From Paulinella micropora (Eukaryota > Cercozoa > Imbricatea > Euglyphida > Paulinellidae): 64,000 bases of DNA. The notes beneath the pieces are model-generated. The model was not told where the DNA came from and did no database searches. It saw only the letters and a list, made by a program, of their open reading frames with translations. The stretch lies in contig WBZZ01001109.1 in the NCBI GenBank assembly GCA_019918135.1, positions 1 to 64,000 of the forward strand, in the 5' to 3' direction. Of the stretch, positions 10,779 through 21,116 are shown piece by piece. Numbering within the stretch: position 1 is the stretch's first letter; every line of letters begins with the position of its first letter. A program made the position numbers and the translations under genes.

Positions 10779-11774
10779 TCACTCACGACGGTGCCCCTTG
10801 CCGGTGTGGGTGTCGACCTGGCGCCCGCAGTGGGTGCACTTGGCGACTGCGTGGCACAGGCTGAGGGCGGCCTGCACGCGCTCGAGACCCTGGTGCGCGG
10901 GGCTCGCGCTGCCTTCCCCCAAGGAGGGCAGCGAGATCGTAGCGCCCGCCGGCCCGCCGGGCAGGCTTTCGACCACGTGACTGGCCCCCCGCAGGAAGTT
11001 CTCGGCCGCCACGAGCGCCGCCGCTTGGCCGCCAGGCGGCCGACTGGGCTCGTTGCATGTTTCCTGTTCTCCTCCTTGAGACGGGATACTACGGCTAGGA
11101 CCTTCCGCCTCGTCGTTTACCGCGACCTGGCTGCGGCTGAGGAGGCCTGACTCCTCGTGGTCAGCCGCCGCCCTCTCCTCTGCTGCGGCTGTCCCCAGCA
11201 CGATTTCCAAAGCAGACAGCCTGTTACGGACGCGGCTGAGCAGCGCCCACTGCCTCTCGCTGGCCCCGTGGCCCTCTGGCGTGACCCGTGCCACTGCCTG
11301 GCGCAATTGCCGTTCCAGCCGCCGCCTCTTAGCGGGCTCGGTTTGTCGCGCCCCAAAGGCCCCGCAGAGGTAAAAAAGGATAGCCCAGGCCTGCACGGCA
11401 GACAGAGACTGCGCGCCCCGAGTCCGGCGGCCGTCCTCAAATTGCATAATTTGGCAGACCAGGCGGTTCAGCCGCTGCGAGGACAGTGTAGGACTTGGTC
11501 TTGCACCGGTAGTGACCCTAGGCTCGGCTTCGCCTGGCGCGCCGAAGTAGACGTCCTCGGGATTCAGCTCCAGTAAAGGAAATGCATTCTTCTGGAGCAG
11601 CCCGGCTATCTTCCTCTGAATCGCAGATTGTAGCTGGACTAGCAGCTCCGAGGGAGCCTCGTTGATTTGCCCGGTCAGGAGGTCGTGGACAGACAGGTGG
11701 GGGGCTTCGGGCCCCGGGCCCGTTGCCTGATCACCCGACTCCTCCTCTTCGTGCCTGGAACCGGCGGCTCCCAT
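10779..11774 (-). CDS. Hypothetical protein with possible N-myristoylation motif
   Basis: Start is ATG at 11774 (MGAAGS). Gly at position 2 followed by small residues and Ser at position 6 fits the N-myristoylation consensus, a feature of several NCLDV virion proteins. The protein is about 330 residues: a helical, Arg/Gln-rich middle, a Ser/Pro/Gln-rich disordered linker, and a C-terminal CTHC motif followed by His residues that might bind zinc. The frame is intact and ends with TGA at 10779-10781. It converges on the membrane-protein gene to its left. No homologue is recognised. Confidence 0.6.
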   Translation of the reverse strand: MGAAGSRHEEEESGDQATGPGPEAPHLSVHDLLTGQINEAPSELLVQLQSAIQRKIAGLLQKNAFPLLELNPEDVYFGAPGEAEPRVTTGARPSPTLSSQRLNRLVCQIMQFEDGRRTRGAQSLSAVQAWAILFYLCGAFGARQTEPAKRRRLERQLRQAVARVTPEGHGASERQWALLSRVRNRLSALEIVLGTAAAEERAAADHEESGLLSRSQVAVNDEAEGPSRSIPSQGGEQETCNEPSRPPGGQAAALVAAENFLRGASHVVESLPGGPAGATISLPSLGEGSASPAHQGLERVQAALSLCHAVAKCTHCGRQVDTHTGKGHRRE

Positions 11775-12043
11775 AGTCAGCACAGGTTGGCTCGTACCCT
11801 TGTCACGAAACGATCCGCCTTTGGCACAGTAGGCCGGTGGTGCCGGGTCCCCGGCTGGCGGGCCGGGCGGGGGGACGGAGAGAGAGAGTGTAAGGGGGGA
11901 GGCTAGCGAGGAGGGAAGGAAACGAGGTGGACGCGGGGCTTGCGCCGGCAGAGAGAAGCGTCGGGGGCCGAGGGGGAGAGGGGGGTGCCCCCCCCCCGGT
12001 TTCCGGAGCGCGCCACGGTGATTTTAGGACCGGACTAGCTAGG

Positions 12044-12846
12044 CTAGCGTGACTTAGGCCCAGGGGCTGGCTCCTCCCGGAACCGGGCCGGCCGCCTGCC
12101 CAGGCTAGAACCAGGCCACGCGTAACCCCGGAAGACCACGTCCGTGTCGGCCCACACTTGGCCAGTGAGGGCCGCCGGCAGCGGGCCCAGCACCAGGACG
12201 CGCAGGCGGGGGAAGCGCAGGCACTGGAAGCCTAGGATGAGCCCCGACAGGCAGGCGGGGCGGTCCCGGCCGACGTACGCTAGCCACAGCGTTTCCAAGC
12301 GGGGGAACGTGGTCTGGCTGAGGAAGCTGCACGCGGCGGCAAACCGCCGCGGGCAGTCCGCCTCGACGCGCAGCTCGACTAGTTGGCAGGTAGGCGCGGT
12401 TTCCGCGTCCGAGCGGGGCTCGCGGAGGTTCCGGCCCAGCTCGAAGCCCCGCGCGCCGCTCACCACGTGCAGCGCCAGCACGTCCAGGCCCAGGCCGGCC
12501 CCTAGCACGGAGAGCGGAGCCACAAAGGCGATCTTGGCCAGCCGCAGTCCCTCGTCCACGTCGACCACCACTTCGACCGGGCCCTGCGGCGGCCGGCCGG
12601 CGGCCGGCTGCTCCCAGGCAGCCAGCAGGTGGGACAGCCTCCAGGAGTGGCGGGGCTGTGCCCTGCCCTGGTGGGGGGCCAAGTTCCACACCACGGCCAG
12701 CGCGCCAGGTCCACGGCGCACAGGAGGTAGCTGGCGACGAGCCGGCGGCACACCGCCGGGAGTGGCTGGTACCCGTCGGTCTGACTAGGCCCCCTAAGCT
12801 TGCCGTCCCCCGGCGCCCCGCGGCCGGCCGTCGGGTTGGCTGCCAT
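12044..12846 (-). pseudogene. F-box / LRR-type protein with a frameshift
   Basis: Start is ATG at 12846. Residues about 20-60 match the F-box pattern: LPAVCRRLVASYL, then a D-L-A-R stretch that should lead into a W-containing end. At that point, near 12,700, the frame changes by one base. The other frame then continues with valine/leucine-rich repeats to TAA at 12044-12046. F-box proteins recruit substrates to SCF ubiquitin ligases through SKP1. Viral versions commonly redirect host ubiquitination. It fits with the RING and LRR genes nearby as part of a ubiquitin-directed gene set. Confidence 0.65.
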
Positions 12847-13267
12847 TCGCTTCCACCGCCCTGGGTCAGAAGTGTGCCGGGCGGGCGCCGTGCACACGCG
12901 TGCGCCAGGGGGGCTGGCGCCGGCAGCGGGGGCGGGGAGGGGGCGCGTGTGCGCGTCCCCCGGGCCGTGGGGCCGGGACCGCGGGAGGGAAGGGGGTGGT
13001 GCGGCGTGTGCGCGCCGCTCCGCCGCGCCGCGGGCAGGAGGCACTGCGGAGAAGAAACAGGGAGGGGAAACCGTGGGGGGGCGTGGGGGGGGGGGGGGGG
13101 ACAATGGCTCTGGTACTTGGCTGTAAACCACGTATGCTTGCCTCCTCACCCGCTGGTCGCCCAGGCGGGGCAGTCCCGCTCGACCGAGAGCACCGGCTGC
13201 TGCCAGGCAAGGCGGCCTGGCTCCAGGGGGCTAGCCCCCAGGCGAATTAGCCTGGCTGTGGCAGCAG
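12847..13267. other. Intergenic region with G-run
   Basis: Divergent spacer between the F-box gene and the kinase-like gene. It contains a G-run at about 13,086-13,100. Just before 13,268 there is coding-like sequence in two frames (13,135-13,250), so the kinase-like gene may have begun upstream: a TAG lies in its frame at 13232-13234. Confidence 0.4.
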
Positions 13268-14716
13268 GTGTCGTCCGCTGCTGCCCAGGGGCTGGCCGGT
13301 CCGCCGGGGCCGCTGGCCGCCCTGCACGCTATGCTCAGAGCACGGATAGAGCGGCACGAGGCCTGCCCAGGAGCTACCGAGGAGTGCCTGTGCACTCAGG
13401 ACCAGGACCGGGACCAGGACTGGGCGTGCGCGGGGTCCGTCAACGTAGTCACTCGCCTGACGACTGCCTATGTCGTGCGAGCCGGCTACGAGTACCTCAG
13501 CGAGGCCGAGCTAGCGGCCCGCCGTGACTGGGCCAACGCGCTGGCCACGGAAGAGGTCGGCGTCAGCCATTTGCTGTACGGCTGGGCCGTGCCGTACAAC
13601 GTGGCCACATTCATGCAACAGCTGCGTGCGTTTAATGACGAGCAACGTCAGTACAAGGATACGTGCCGCGAGATTCCGCAGCTGGGGGGCTTCCTGTTCG
13701 AGCCCGGACCGTCGCCGCGGCGCCAGTGTCCGTATCCATACTGGTTGCAACATGCTGGAAATCCCGCCGGTCGCGAGTTCTATCTTATCCTGCATATCCT
13801 CCCCTTGGGCCAGATGGTCAGCACCCTGCTGGCCTCCCAGAGTACACAGCAAGAGCACCACAGGGTCTTGCAGTCGGTGCACGGCACTCTGCTTCGGTAC
13901 GTGCAGGTGCTACAGGAGAAGGCAAGGGCAGAGCCGGACAGAGCCTACGGTTGCCTGGACCTGAGGTTTGATAATATGTTACAGGTCCAAGAGAGAGGGG
14001 GCCCTGTCGTGAGGCTGATCGACGTAGAACCCTACGACAGGTGGACCCTTCCTTTAGCCGAAGCCACTGCGTGGGGAGAATCGCTCTGCCTGCACAGTGA
14101 TACAGCCTGGGCGCTGGCCCTGTACTTATTTACGGTGGCCAACTCGGTGGCTAACCTGCTCATTGATATGGAGCACGCAGAGGTCGCTTGCGTGCCGGAG
14201 GGCTCGGCGCAGTGTCCGTTGCAGGACCCGGACTTTTCCTGTCCTTTCGGGGAAGCGGTGAAGGTGCTGAGGGCAGAGGCGAAAAAGGTCGGGGGAGGCG
14301 ACCCAGCGACAGGCCTGGCCGAGGCCTTGCACCTGTTGGCTGAGGTGCAGTGGACAGACACACCTACCCCCAAGGGCTTCTTGGAGCGGATGGAGCGCTA
14401 CGTACACCGAACGCTAAAGCCCAAAAACAGGGAAGAGGAAAAAGAGGAAGAAGAAAGGAACCCCATCGCGAGAGCGTTCCGCCTGCAGTACGAAGGAGGC
14501 AAGCGGGACGCCCCGGGTGACTTGAGCCATCTCATCAGCAGCCTGGCTTTCTATGCGCTGGCCTGCCACTGCTGCTGGCGCCTGAAGCCAGCGTCCATCG
14601 AGAAGCTCAAAGCCAAGCTCGACGGCCTGCAGCAGAGGAAGAAGAGCTCCCGGGGGGGCGGCACCCAGGGCCAGGACGGGCCGCGCCCCTCCAAGAAGGT
14701 CAGGACCAGAACCTGA
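13268..14716 (+). CDS. Divergent protein-kinase-fold protein
   Basis: About 480 residues. The C-lobe signature of the kinase fold is visible: YGCLDLRFDNMLQV at residues 227-240, with catalytic-loop Asp231 and Asn236, then VRLIDVEPYD with the metal-binding Asp252 in place of DFG. Before it, FYLILHILPLG (residues 171-181) fits the hinge. The glycine loop and beta-3 lysine are not obvious. It may be an atypical kinase, an aminoglycoside-phosphotransferase-like enzyme or a pseudokinase. The C-terminal 100 residues are charged, with a Lys/Glu-rich stretch and a basic tail. No ATG exists at the start of the conserved part: GTG at 13268 is the first candidate and an in-frame TAG lies at 13232, so the true N-terminus may be damaged. 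The gene at 49192-50303 appears to be a relative. Confidence 0.6.
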   Translation: MSSAAAQGLAGPPGPLAALHAMLRARIERHEACPGATEECLCTQDQDRDQDWACAGSVNVVTRLTTAYVVRAGYEYLSEAELAARRDWANALATEEVGVSHLLYGWAVPYNVATFMQQLRAFNDEQRQYKDTCREIPQLGGFLFEPGPSPRRQCPYPYWLQHAGNPAGREFYLILHILPLGQMVSTLLASQSTQQEHHRVLQSVHGTLLRYVQVLQEKARAEPDRAYGCLDLRFDNMLQVQERGGPVVRLIDVEPYDRWTLPLAEATAWGESLCLHSDTAWALALYLFTVANSVANLLIDMEHAEVACVPEGSAQCPLQDPDFSCPFGEAVKVLRAEAKKVGGGDPATGLAEALHLLAEVQWTDTPTPKGFLERMERYVHRTLKPKNREEEKEEEERNPIARAFRLQYEGGKRDAPGDLSHLISSLAFYALACHCCWRLKPASIEKLKAKLDGLQQRKKSSRGGGTQGQDGPRPSKKVRTRT

Positions 14717-14787
14717 GGCACACGGAGGGTGGCCCCCCGGGGAGGTGAGGCGAAAAAAGCGGCGCCCGTGCCCCGCTCCACCCCCGC

Positions 14788-16818
14788 CTACGCGGTAGCG
14801 GTGGCCGCCGGCCCGGGCGGTTCGGGCGCCTCCAGCGCCGCGGCTGGCTCGGGCGCCGCGGCCGCTGGCTCGGCAGCCCCGCGCCGGCGCCGCCGCGAGG
14901 CGCGGAACGTCTCCGTCTCGCACGCCAGCCCGTGCGCGGCCAGTTCCTGTTGGTTGAGGACGGAGGCCTGGTTGCGGATCTTGCTCAGGTTCAGTTCCAG
15001 CTGCCGGCGCTCAATAAAGCAGTCCAGCACTAGCAACTTGATATCGACGTGCCGGCGCTGGCCCATGCGGCACGCGCGCTTCTCGGCCTGCAGCAAGTCC
15101 CCCCCGTTCCAGGTCAGCTGGAAGAAAAAGACGTGGTTGGCGGCCGTCAGGTGCACGCCCTGCCCCGCCGCCAGAATGCTCAGGACCGCGGCCTGGCAGC
15201 GCGGGTCGTGCTGAAAACGCCGGATGAGTTCCGGCCGCTTGGGCTGCGGCGTCGTGCCCGTGAGGGTGATGAAGCGGTCGGCCGCCGCGCCGTCGTCGCC
15301 GTCCCACGTGTGCCGGAGCAGCAGGTCCCCTAGCAGCTCCACGAAGCTGTGGTTGTGGCAGAACAGCAGGCACTTGTGGGGTGGTTGGGCCCGCTCGCGC
15401 AGCAGGGGGCGCACGTGCCGCTTGAAGAAGCGCGCCGCGATCCGGGCCTTGATCCGCATGGCGGCCTGATAGTACAGGGTAAAGGACAGGATCTTGCACA
15501 GGCGGCGGAAGGGGGGTTGTGCGCTCCCGGCCGCCGGCGCGGCCCCCCCGCTCTTTTCCTCCTCCTCCTCCTCCGGGCGCCCGGGCGGCGCCGCCGGCGC
15601 GGCGCTCTCGTCCTCCAGGCGCCGCCGCTTGCGCGCCGGCACCAACACCGACGCGGCGGGGGGCGCCACCCCCGGGGGCGCCCGGGCCGGCAGCCCCCGA
15701 ACTCCAGCAGGCACGCCTGCCAGCCCGCGCCGGCCGGGCTCCCCGCCGTTGCCCAGCAGCTCGGTGACCTGGGCCGCCGCCTAGGCTTCCTGCTGCCACA
15801 GCCGGGCCAGGCGGGCCTGGTGGGCGGGCCGGAGCTCGCACATCACGACCGTGCGCCTGAACGTGAACTCGCCTCCTCCCGCGCGAGCGTCGTCCGCGCC
15901 GGCGAACACCTGCACCCCGCATTCGCGGGCCAGCCCGTCCCCCGTGAACAGGCACAGCTTGGACAGCCGCTGGTACAGCTCGCCCAGGTTCGTGGAGCCC
16001 CCCGCGTCCAGCACCCGGATCGGCCGGCCCGTGGCGCGGTCGAAGCCCCGGCGCACGTACTGCCCCCCGCAGTAGCGCAACACGAATTCCTCGTACGTCA
16101 GCGCGCCCCGCGGCATGCCGGGCCCGCGCTTGTTCCAGACGCTGTCGGGGCAGAGCAGCCGCAGTTGCGGCCACAGGTGCCGCGTCCGGTTGGCGGGGGT
16201 CCCGGTCAGGCAGAGGCAGAAGGGCACCTGCTGCTGGTTGAAGTGGCTCCGCACCGTGAAGGCAATCTTGCTGTGCGGGTTCTGCAGGCGGTGGCTCTCG
16301 TCGACCACCAGCGAGCCCAGGCGCAGGCCCTGGAAGCGACCGGCCGCGGCCAGCGCGCTGACCATCTCGTACGACATGATGTACAGCAGCGCGCCCGGCA
16401 GCGGGAACAGGTCGCGGCCCTCCTGGATGACGCACACGTGGCTGGGCGGGTCCGGGGCGCCGGGCGGCGGAGCGTCTCGCAGGCGCCGGTAGGTCTCCGG
16501 GCGGTGCCGCATGCCACACCACCTGTCGGCCTCCTGGAGCCAGTGCGCACAGTTCGAGGCCGGCGACAGCACCAGGGCGGGGAAACTCTGCTCCTGGCTA
16601 AGCCGCGTCAGGATGTGCAGCGCGATGGCGGTTTTGCCCCGGCCCGGGGGCAGCGCCAGCAGCGCCCGGCCCCTCTTGCTCAGCGCATACTGCACCGCCT
16701 CTTCCTGCAGGCGCGTCAGCCTGGGCCGCCGGGCTTCTGGCCGCCGGGTTTCTGGCCCGGCGCCCGGCAACTGCAAGGGGCTGCGGCCGGCGGCCGGTTC
16801 GGTGGCGCTGGCCGCCAT
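14788..16818 (-). pseudogene. SNF2-family ATPase/helicase, split by one in-frame TAG
   Basis: Start is ATG at 16818. The frame is continuous over 677 codons to TAG at 14788-14790, with a single internal TAG at 15781-15783 (codon 346). The first half has Walker A LPPGRGKTA (56-64), Walker B DESH (173-176) and motif III TGTP (205-208). The second half has a Glu-rich linker, FCHNHS, then motif V and the SNF2 motif VI QAEKRACRMGQ followed by a conserved LLV strand. Both RecA lobes are therefore present, in the SMARCAL1/SNF2 style, with a disordered linker between. SNF2 ATPases move along DNA and remodel nucleoprotein. Several NCLDVs encode them for transcription or replication. The TAG falls between the lobes, flanked by QEA and AAAQ, where Gln would fit. 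Confidence 0.85.
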
Positions 16819-17113
16819 GCCCGCGCCAACGCTGGGGGTTTTTTTTGGGGGGGGGGGGGGTGGCCCGTCCGCCTCGCGAGCGACGGCGCCCCCCCCCCCC
16901 CCGGCTCAGCTCCCCGCCCCTCCCCTCCCCCAGCCGCCGGCCAGGGGGGCGGGCCGGGGGGCATGCCGAGGGGCATGCCGAGGGGCGGGCCGAGGGGCGT
17001 GCGGCACGCTCCCCCCCCCCCCCCCCCGCTGCGCTCCCCCCTCCCGCGCTCTTCCCCCTTACCCGGCCCTCGTGCCAGCCCGGGGGGAGGAAGCGCGTGC
17101 GCGCCAGGGGTAG
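16819..17113. other. Divergent promoter region with C- and G-runs
   Basis: Lies between the divergent SNF2 and LRR genes. Contains T8/G12 and C14-16 runs and a short direct repeat (GGGGCATGCCGA at about 16,960-16,985). No gene seen. Confidence 0.4.
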
Positions 17114-18327
17114 GTGGTTACTGCCCTACGTAACCACACCCTGCTGTCTCCTTTCCCCCTCAGTAGCGCGCGGTTGCAGGCAGCCGGTGGCACCCCAGGG
17201 TCTCCCTCTACCGCGGTTTGGTTCCGTACCAGGGACTGGCTGGGCTATAACAGGCTGCTTGGGTTGGCGGCGGTTGCCCCCGAGCTGGCCCGGCTCCTGC
17301 GCAGGCCGGACTTTGGGCGGGCTTCTGGTGCCCACAGCTGGACTTGCGAACCTTCGCACAGGCGCGGTCCTTCTTGGCAGTGGCCGGCGACGCCTGGAGC
17401 AGTGCCCGCGTCCGCCTCAACGAGCTCCTGCTGGGGCTGGAGGGGCTCGAGGCCCTGGCTTCGCGCAGCCACAGCTTCCCGGGCGTGACAGTGGAACGCT
17501 TCCTTTGCGCGGAAGGGGACCCCACCTCCCCGAGGAAGTATTACCAGCCTGCTCTGACCGCGGAACAGTTAGCCTGCCTGGCCGACACCTTCCCACGCCT
17601 GCTGCAGCTAGACCTCAGCGGCTTTCAAGAGGTCGACGAAGGCGACCTAGAACCCTTGTCCAGGTTTACGCAGCTGCAGCGGCTGAAGCTCGCCAGGCTC
17701 GGGTACTTCGAGCTGAAGCCTCTGGCGGCGCTGAGACAGCTGCGGCAACTGAACCTTGCTGAGTGCCCGGAGCTGACGGACGAGGAACTCAAAGGACTGA
17801 AGCAGTTGAAGTTATTGCAGGAGCTAGACCTCTCCGGCTGTCCGTTGCTGACGGGAACCGGGTTGGTGCACGTGCCGAAGCAGAGGCTGGAGGAGCTAAG
17901 CCTCGCCTGTTGCTACGAGATCACAGACGCTGGTTTGGAATCCCTGGAGGGGTCGATTGCGCTACGTTGCCTGGATCTCACCGATTGTCAACGGATAACT
18001 GACGGCGGGCTAGCACACTTGCAAACCCTGACCAAGCTAGAGCGCCTAAGCCTCGCCGGTTGCTCGGAGTTGAAAGACGCCGGGTTGTTACACCTGGCAG
18101 GGCTAACAAACCTAGAGCACCTGGATCTCGCACGGTGTAGGCAACTGACGGGCACGGGGCTACTGCGGGCGGGCCTGCACCTCCTGCCCAAACTAGGCAG
18201 CCTGGACCTGAGTGAGTTGTGGGACGACGCCCTTAGTGACAACTGACTAGCGCGCCTCCATGATACGCGGGAAGCGGTGGAAGAACTGTTCCGTGAACTT
18301 CTCCGTGCACCCGAGCACCCTGGCTAG
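17114..18327 (+). pseudogene. F-box-like / LRR protein (RNI, cysteine-containing LRR type), frameshift and in-frame TGA
   Basis: From about 17,590 to 18,220 there are at least eight regular repeats with L-x-x-L-D-L-x-x-C-x-x-L-T-D-x-G-L spacing, the LRR-CC form found in FBXL and AMN1-type F-box proteins. An N-terminal part (GYNRLLGLAAVAPEL, about 17,240-17,290) resembles an F-box end but is one frame away; the change is near 17,335. TGA at 18244-18246 interrupts the frame. A further 26 codons of charged helical sequence follow in the same frame to TAG at 18325-18327. The start at 17114 is uncertain. Probable role: substrate receptor of a ubiquitin ligase. Confidence 0.7.
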
Positions 18328-18854
18328 CTCTAGTCCTCTTCCCCACAGAACGGGAAGGGACAGGAGGAGGACCCTCCACCCCCACGACTCCCTCGTGGTT
18401 GGTCTGTGACCCGCGTTGGCTCCTGGAATTAAACCCCGAACAGCCCAAGGGCGGAGAGTTTGGTATAGCGCCGGCCCGGACGCGAGCGACGGCAGCCATC
18501 CGGGCCCCGGCCCGGATAGAAACGGGGGCGGGAAAAAGAAGAGAGGGGGGGAGGCCGGTCGGTCGCGCGTCCCTCCTCCCCCCACGGGAGAGGAGGGCGG
18601 GAGACGCGGGCACGTGCACCCCCCCCCCCCCCCGGCACCCACCCTCGGGTCGGGGCACGGCGCGCCGGCGGGGGAGGGCCTGGGGGGGTGGGTAGCCCTC
18701 CACGCGCGCGGGGCGGGAGACGGGCGGGGGGGATGGCGGCTCCTGCCCCCCCCCCCCCCGGGCCAGAAAGACACATCCCCCGGGCTATTCCTCTGTCTCC
18801 CACGAGCCTGCTGCTCCAGCGCAGGGCGGTGAGAGGGACTTCGACCAGTTTTGG
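18328..18854. other. Intergenic region with C-runs
   Basis: ATTAAA at 18428-18433 may be the polyadenylation signal of the preceding gene. C15-17 runs lie at about 18,620 and 18,745. No gene supported. Confidence 0.4.
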
Positions 18855-21101
18855 ATGGACAGCCGGGCCGTGCGGAGTTTCGTGCGCCGGTACGGCTCCC
18901 GCGACGCGGTGGCAGCGGTCGGCGCGGCGAGCTTGTGCGTGCGCGACGGCGGGCTGGTGTGCCGCCTGGCGGGCCCGACCGAGAGCTGGCAGCCGGCGTG
19001 CGAGAGGTGCTTCACACGCGACGCCGGCGACGACGAGGCCGAGCGGCCGGCCAGGCTGTGCCGGCGCCTCGCGCGGCGCCGGTCACGCCAGCGACACGTG
19101 CGGCGCCGGCCGGCAGACGAGGTGGACGGCCGCCAGAGCCCGAAGCGCAGGCGGCACGACGACGACTACAGCACGACGGCCGGTCCGACCGCCTCACCCG
19201 CGGTCCAGCTGTGGCTCCAGCGCCTGGCCAGCGCCGAGCCCTTCGTGGAGCAGAAGCAGGGAGTCCGTATGCTTCAGCACTATGGGGCTGCGTTCAAAGT
19301 CGTCGAGAACACGCGGTTGGTGTTCAAGGAGTGGCGGGGAGGCCAAGCCTCGGCGGACCGCCCGGCCTGTGAAAGCTGCTACCTGCAGGAAAACCTCGCG
19401 ACGGTGGCGACGGTGCGCGGGGATCGTGACTGGCCCACGCTGTGCGCGCGTCATGCGACACCTACCGACCATACTCGGCCGAGTCTACCAGCCGACAGCG
19501 CCCGGACGCGAGACAAACAAAAAACCAGGGCAGAAGAGCGCAAGGCCACACCAAACCTACAACCAGCGAAGGAAAAGAGTTTTGTCTGTGCTCAGTGTGA
19601 CAAGCGCTTTACTCAATCTGGCGATCTCAAACGACACCTGCGTACGCACAGTGGGGACAAGCCGTTTGCGTGCCCAGAGTGCGAGGCCCGCTTCAGTGTA
19701 TCTAGCAATCTCACAAGACACCTGCGTACGCACAGTGGGGACAGGCCGTTTGCGTGCCCAGAGTGCGAGGCCCGCTTCAGTGTATCTAGCAATCTCCAGA
19801 CACACCTGCGTACGCACAGTGGGGACAAGCCGTTTGTGTGCTCAGAGTGCGGGGCCCGCTTTACTCAGGCTGGCCATCTCCAGACACACCTGCGCACGCA
19901 CAGTGGGGACAAGCCATTTGCGTGCCCACAGTGCGAGGCCCGCTTCGGTGTACCTGGCAATCTCAAACGTCACCTGCGCACGCACAGTGGGGCCAAGCCG
20001 TTTGCGTGCTCAGAGTGCGGGGCCCGCTTTACTCAGGCTGGCACTCTCACAAGACACCTGCGCACGCACAGTGGGGACAAGCTGTTTGCGTGCCCAGAAT
20101 GCGAGGCCCGCTTTACTCAGGCTGGCAGTCTCAAGACACACCTGCGTACGCACAGTGGGGACAAGCCGTTTGCGTGCCCAGAGTGCGAGGCCCGCTTTAG
20201 AAGATCTGGCAGTCTCAAGCGACACCTGCGTACGCACAGTGGGGAGAAACCGTTTGCGTGCCCAGAGTGCGCGGCCTGTTTTAGTGAATCTGACCGTCTC
20301 AAGGCACACGAGAGGGGGCACGAAGAAAGCAAGAAATGGCAGCACGTGTGTGCCTTTGCGTCGTTCAGCACGGCCAAGTTCCGGGCGGGTGCGGGCCTGC
20401 TCCAGTGCACCACGCGCTGCAAGACGGAGCGCTTGCTGGATGATCACGTGCAGCGGTGCCACACGGCCGAGTGCATCGCCCAGCGCTTCAAGAGCGAGCA
20501 GCAGCTGGCCGAGTTCCTGACAACTCGGGGCTGGGCGTTTGACCGCGACTTTGCCAATGCCATCGTCTACAAACACTGCGACAAGCAGATCACCCCGCAA
20601 TTTGCAGGAGCCGTGAGCTCGCGACCAGACTTCCATCTGCTCGGGTTCCAGTCGCTGCCGCCCGAGCGCCGGTGTTTGCTGTTGCTGCGCAACGACGAGT
20701 TTGCGCACCGGCGCTACCGGTGCGAGCTGGGGCGCGTGCTCCAGATCAACACGGCGTTGGCTGCCAACCCTAGCTTCCGTACTCTACCCGTCGTGTACAT
20801 CCGCTTCAACCCGCACTGGTTCGAGGTGGACGGCGTGCTGCACGACCCGCCGCTGGCGGCCAGGTTCGAGCGCCTGCAGCGGTTGTTGGCGGGCCTACAG
20901 GACGGGCGCGTCCCGGAGGTCGCGGGTCGCCCGGGCCTATCGCTGATCTACCTGTACTACGACCGGCAGACCACGGCGGCCCCGACGGCGCAGCCGTGGC
21001 AGCGGCTGGCGGGCGGCCTGTACGAGGCCGGGACTGACACAGGCGATGGCAATTCCGAAGTGGCGTTAGCTTTGCGTGACTGTGTGGTCCTAGTAGAGTA
21101 G
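18855..21101 (+). CDS. Nine-finger C2H2 protein fused to a nuclease-like C-terminal domain
   Basis: Intact, 748 codons, ATG at 18855, ends TAG. Residues 1-200 form a Cys-containing N-terminal domain, followed by an Arg/Lys linker. From about residue 240 to 490 there are nine classical C2H2 fingers (C-x2-C-x12-H-x3-H) joined by HSGDKPF-type linkers, the arrangement used for sequence-specific DNA binding. After a further Cys/His cluster comes a domain of about 190 residues with RPDF (near 588), an LLLLRNDEFAHRRYRCELGR segment (near 607-627) and PVVYIRFNP (near 645). This order resembles a PD-(D/E)XK-like nuclease family seen in algae and giant viruses, in which the middle strand usually reads EVDE-x-x-H. 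Here one acidic residue has been replaced. Function inferred: DNA-targeted nuclease or transcription regulator. It is one of the few long genes without breaks. Confidence 0.75.
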   Translation: MDSRAVRSFVRRYGSRDAVAAVGAASLCVRDGGLVCRLAGPTESWQPACERCFTRDAGDDEAERPARLCRRLARRRSRQRHVRRRPADEVDGRQSPKRRRHDDDYSTTAGPTASPAVQLWLQRLASAEPFVEQKQGVRMLQHYGAAFKVVENTRLVFKEWRGGQASADRPACESCYLQENLATVATVRGDRDWPTLCARHATPTDHTRPSLPADSARTRDKQKTRAEERKATPNLQPAKEKSFVCAQCDKRFTQSGDLKRHLRTHSGDKPFACPECEARFSVSSNLTRHLRTHSGDRPFACPECEARFSVSSNLQTHLRTHSGDKPFVCSECGARFTQAGHLQTHLRTHSGDKPFACPQCEARFGVPGNLKRHLRTHSGAKPFACSECGARFTQAGTLTRHLRTHSGDKLFACPECEARFTQAGSLKTHLRTHSGDKPFACPECEARFRRSGSLKRHLRTHSGEKPFACPECAACFSESDRLKAHERGHEESKKWQHVCAFASFSTAKFRAGAGLLQCTTRCKTERLLDDHVQRCHTAECIAQRFKSEQQLAEFLTTRGWAFDRDFANAIVYKHCDKQITPQFAGAVSSRPDFHLLGFQSLPPERRCLLLLRNDEFAHRRYRCELGRVLQINTALAANPSFRTLPVVYIRFNPHWFEVDGVLHDPPLAARFERLQRLLAGLQDGRVPEVAGRPGLSLIYLYYDRQTTAAPTAQPWQRLAGGLYEAGTDTGDGNSEVALALRDCVVLVE

Positions 21102-21116
21102 ACGCCAAGTTGTTTT

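Noticed and set aside
15349-17133. 594-codon plus-strand open frame opposite the SNF2 gene
   Set aside because: Antisense shadow of a GC-rich gene with clear SNF2 motifs; the translation is Arg/Gln/Pro-rich without domain features.
18688-20520. 610-codon plus-strand frame overlapping the zinc-finger gene
   Set aside because: Frame-shifted shadow of the C2H2 repeats.
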